Assembly: GCA_022820435.1 (NCBI GenBank) | Contig: JAJEFL010000111.1 | Coordinates: 1-6,186, forward strand | Reading direction: 5' to 3' | Source of the DNA: Bin80 sp022820435 | GTDB taxonomy: Bacteria > Bacteroidota > Rhodothermia > Rhodothermales > Bin80 | DNA length: 6,186 nt | Part shown: positions 6,051-6,186 of the stretch, piece after piece | Layout: the number at the start of each line of letters is the position of its first letter | Numbering within the stretch: the first letter of the stretch is position 1 | Position numbers and translations under genes: made by a program | Notes under the pieces: model-generated | What the model saw: the letters and a program-made list of their open reading frames with translations, nothing else | What the model was told of the DNA's origin: nothing | Database searches by the model: none

Positions 6051-6186
6051 GATCAGAAATGCATCAAACACATTTGACTGGAAGATGTGACCGACCAGGA
6101 GTCTGTGCCGTCCGCGCCGGGTCACATTGAGCGCAACGACAATGTCGGGGAGCGAGGTGCCAATCGCCAGTGCACTTGCCGCCAAT
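5862..6186 (-). CDS. CaCA-family Na+/Ca2+ (cation/H+) exchanger, C-terminal part
   Basis: This is the C-terminal end of an inner-membrane cation antiporter; the gene begins beyond the right edge. The visible part opens with the second alpha-repeat (ALAIGTSLPDIVVALN), whose GTSLP[ED] motif lines the ion path. It continues with a short Arg-rich loop (TRRGRHRLLVGH), IFQSNVFDAFLIMGICGLM and two further helices (ISIIAAVLLTLPLLWTL; LSGGLGLFLCFLFFIWRLYW), then TAG at 5864-5862. The family usually has a Gly-Asn-x-x-Gly-Ser-Asn pattern at the second site; here the Asn is His and the Gly is Gln (GHIFQSN). This may alter activity, though Ser-Asn and the following Phe-Asp are kept, as in NCKX-like members. 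Substrate ions cannot be told from this part. The apparent start near 6185 is only the window edge. Confidence 0.85.
   Translation of the reverse strand, partial: LAASALAIGTSLPDIVVALNVTRRGRHRLLVGHIFQSNVFDAFLIMGICGLMIPLPEVATGSANISIIAAVLLTLPLLWTLRSRRLTLSGGLGLFLCFLFFIWRLYW

Noticed and set aside
1..6186. CRISPR array, tRNA or rRNA genes
   Set aside because: No regularly spaced short repeats and no cloverleaf or rRNA-like sequence was seen on either strand.

Overview
The window reads as an accessory stretch of a bacterial chromosome with one intact large gene set among decayed and partial genes. Every gene I can support lies on the minus strand. The best lineage clue is the outer-membrane receptor. 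It joins an N-terminal CarboxypepD_reg-like beta-sandwich to a TonB plug and barrel, a layout typical of Bacteroidota and relatives such as Balneolota or Rhodothermota. Shine-Dalgarno signals are weak or absent ahead of the starts, which agrees with that. The lineage is an inference; nothing here fixes a genus.

Layout, left to right. Positions 1-120 hold no gene, only a 15-bp sequence that recurs at 4611-4625. Positions ~120-862 hold a decayed IS21-family istA transposase gene. Its N-terminal third is still open; the rest survives as recognisable blocks in all three minus frames, with stops and a lost catalytic Asp. A possible IS end lies at 888-892. Positions 893-1434 have no assignable gene and carry one good dyad at 1087-1108. 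Positions 1435-4047 hold the intact TonB-dependent receptor. Its upstream region (4048-4325) carries two dyads suggestive of operators. Positions ~4325-4610 hold a truncated, broken copy of the tail of a CaCA-family cation exchanger. Positions 4753-5584 hold a Panacea-domain gene followed by a small two-helix membrane protein gene that overlaps it and needs a -1 frameshift to read through. Positions 5862-6186 hold the C-terminal end of an exchanger gene that runs off the right edge and is the sister copy of the broken tail.

The receptor probably takes up a TonB-dependent substrate by itself, since no SusD-like, siderophore or B12 partner gene is visible. The Panacea gene and membrane gene look like a two-gene toxin-antitoxin module of the PanA/PanT type, possibly inactivated in the toxin half. 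That module lies between the two exchanger-tail copies. With the IS remnant and the short repeat at 1-15, this suggests a region shaped by duplication, insertion and decay.
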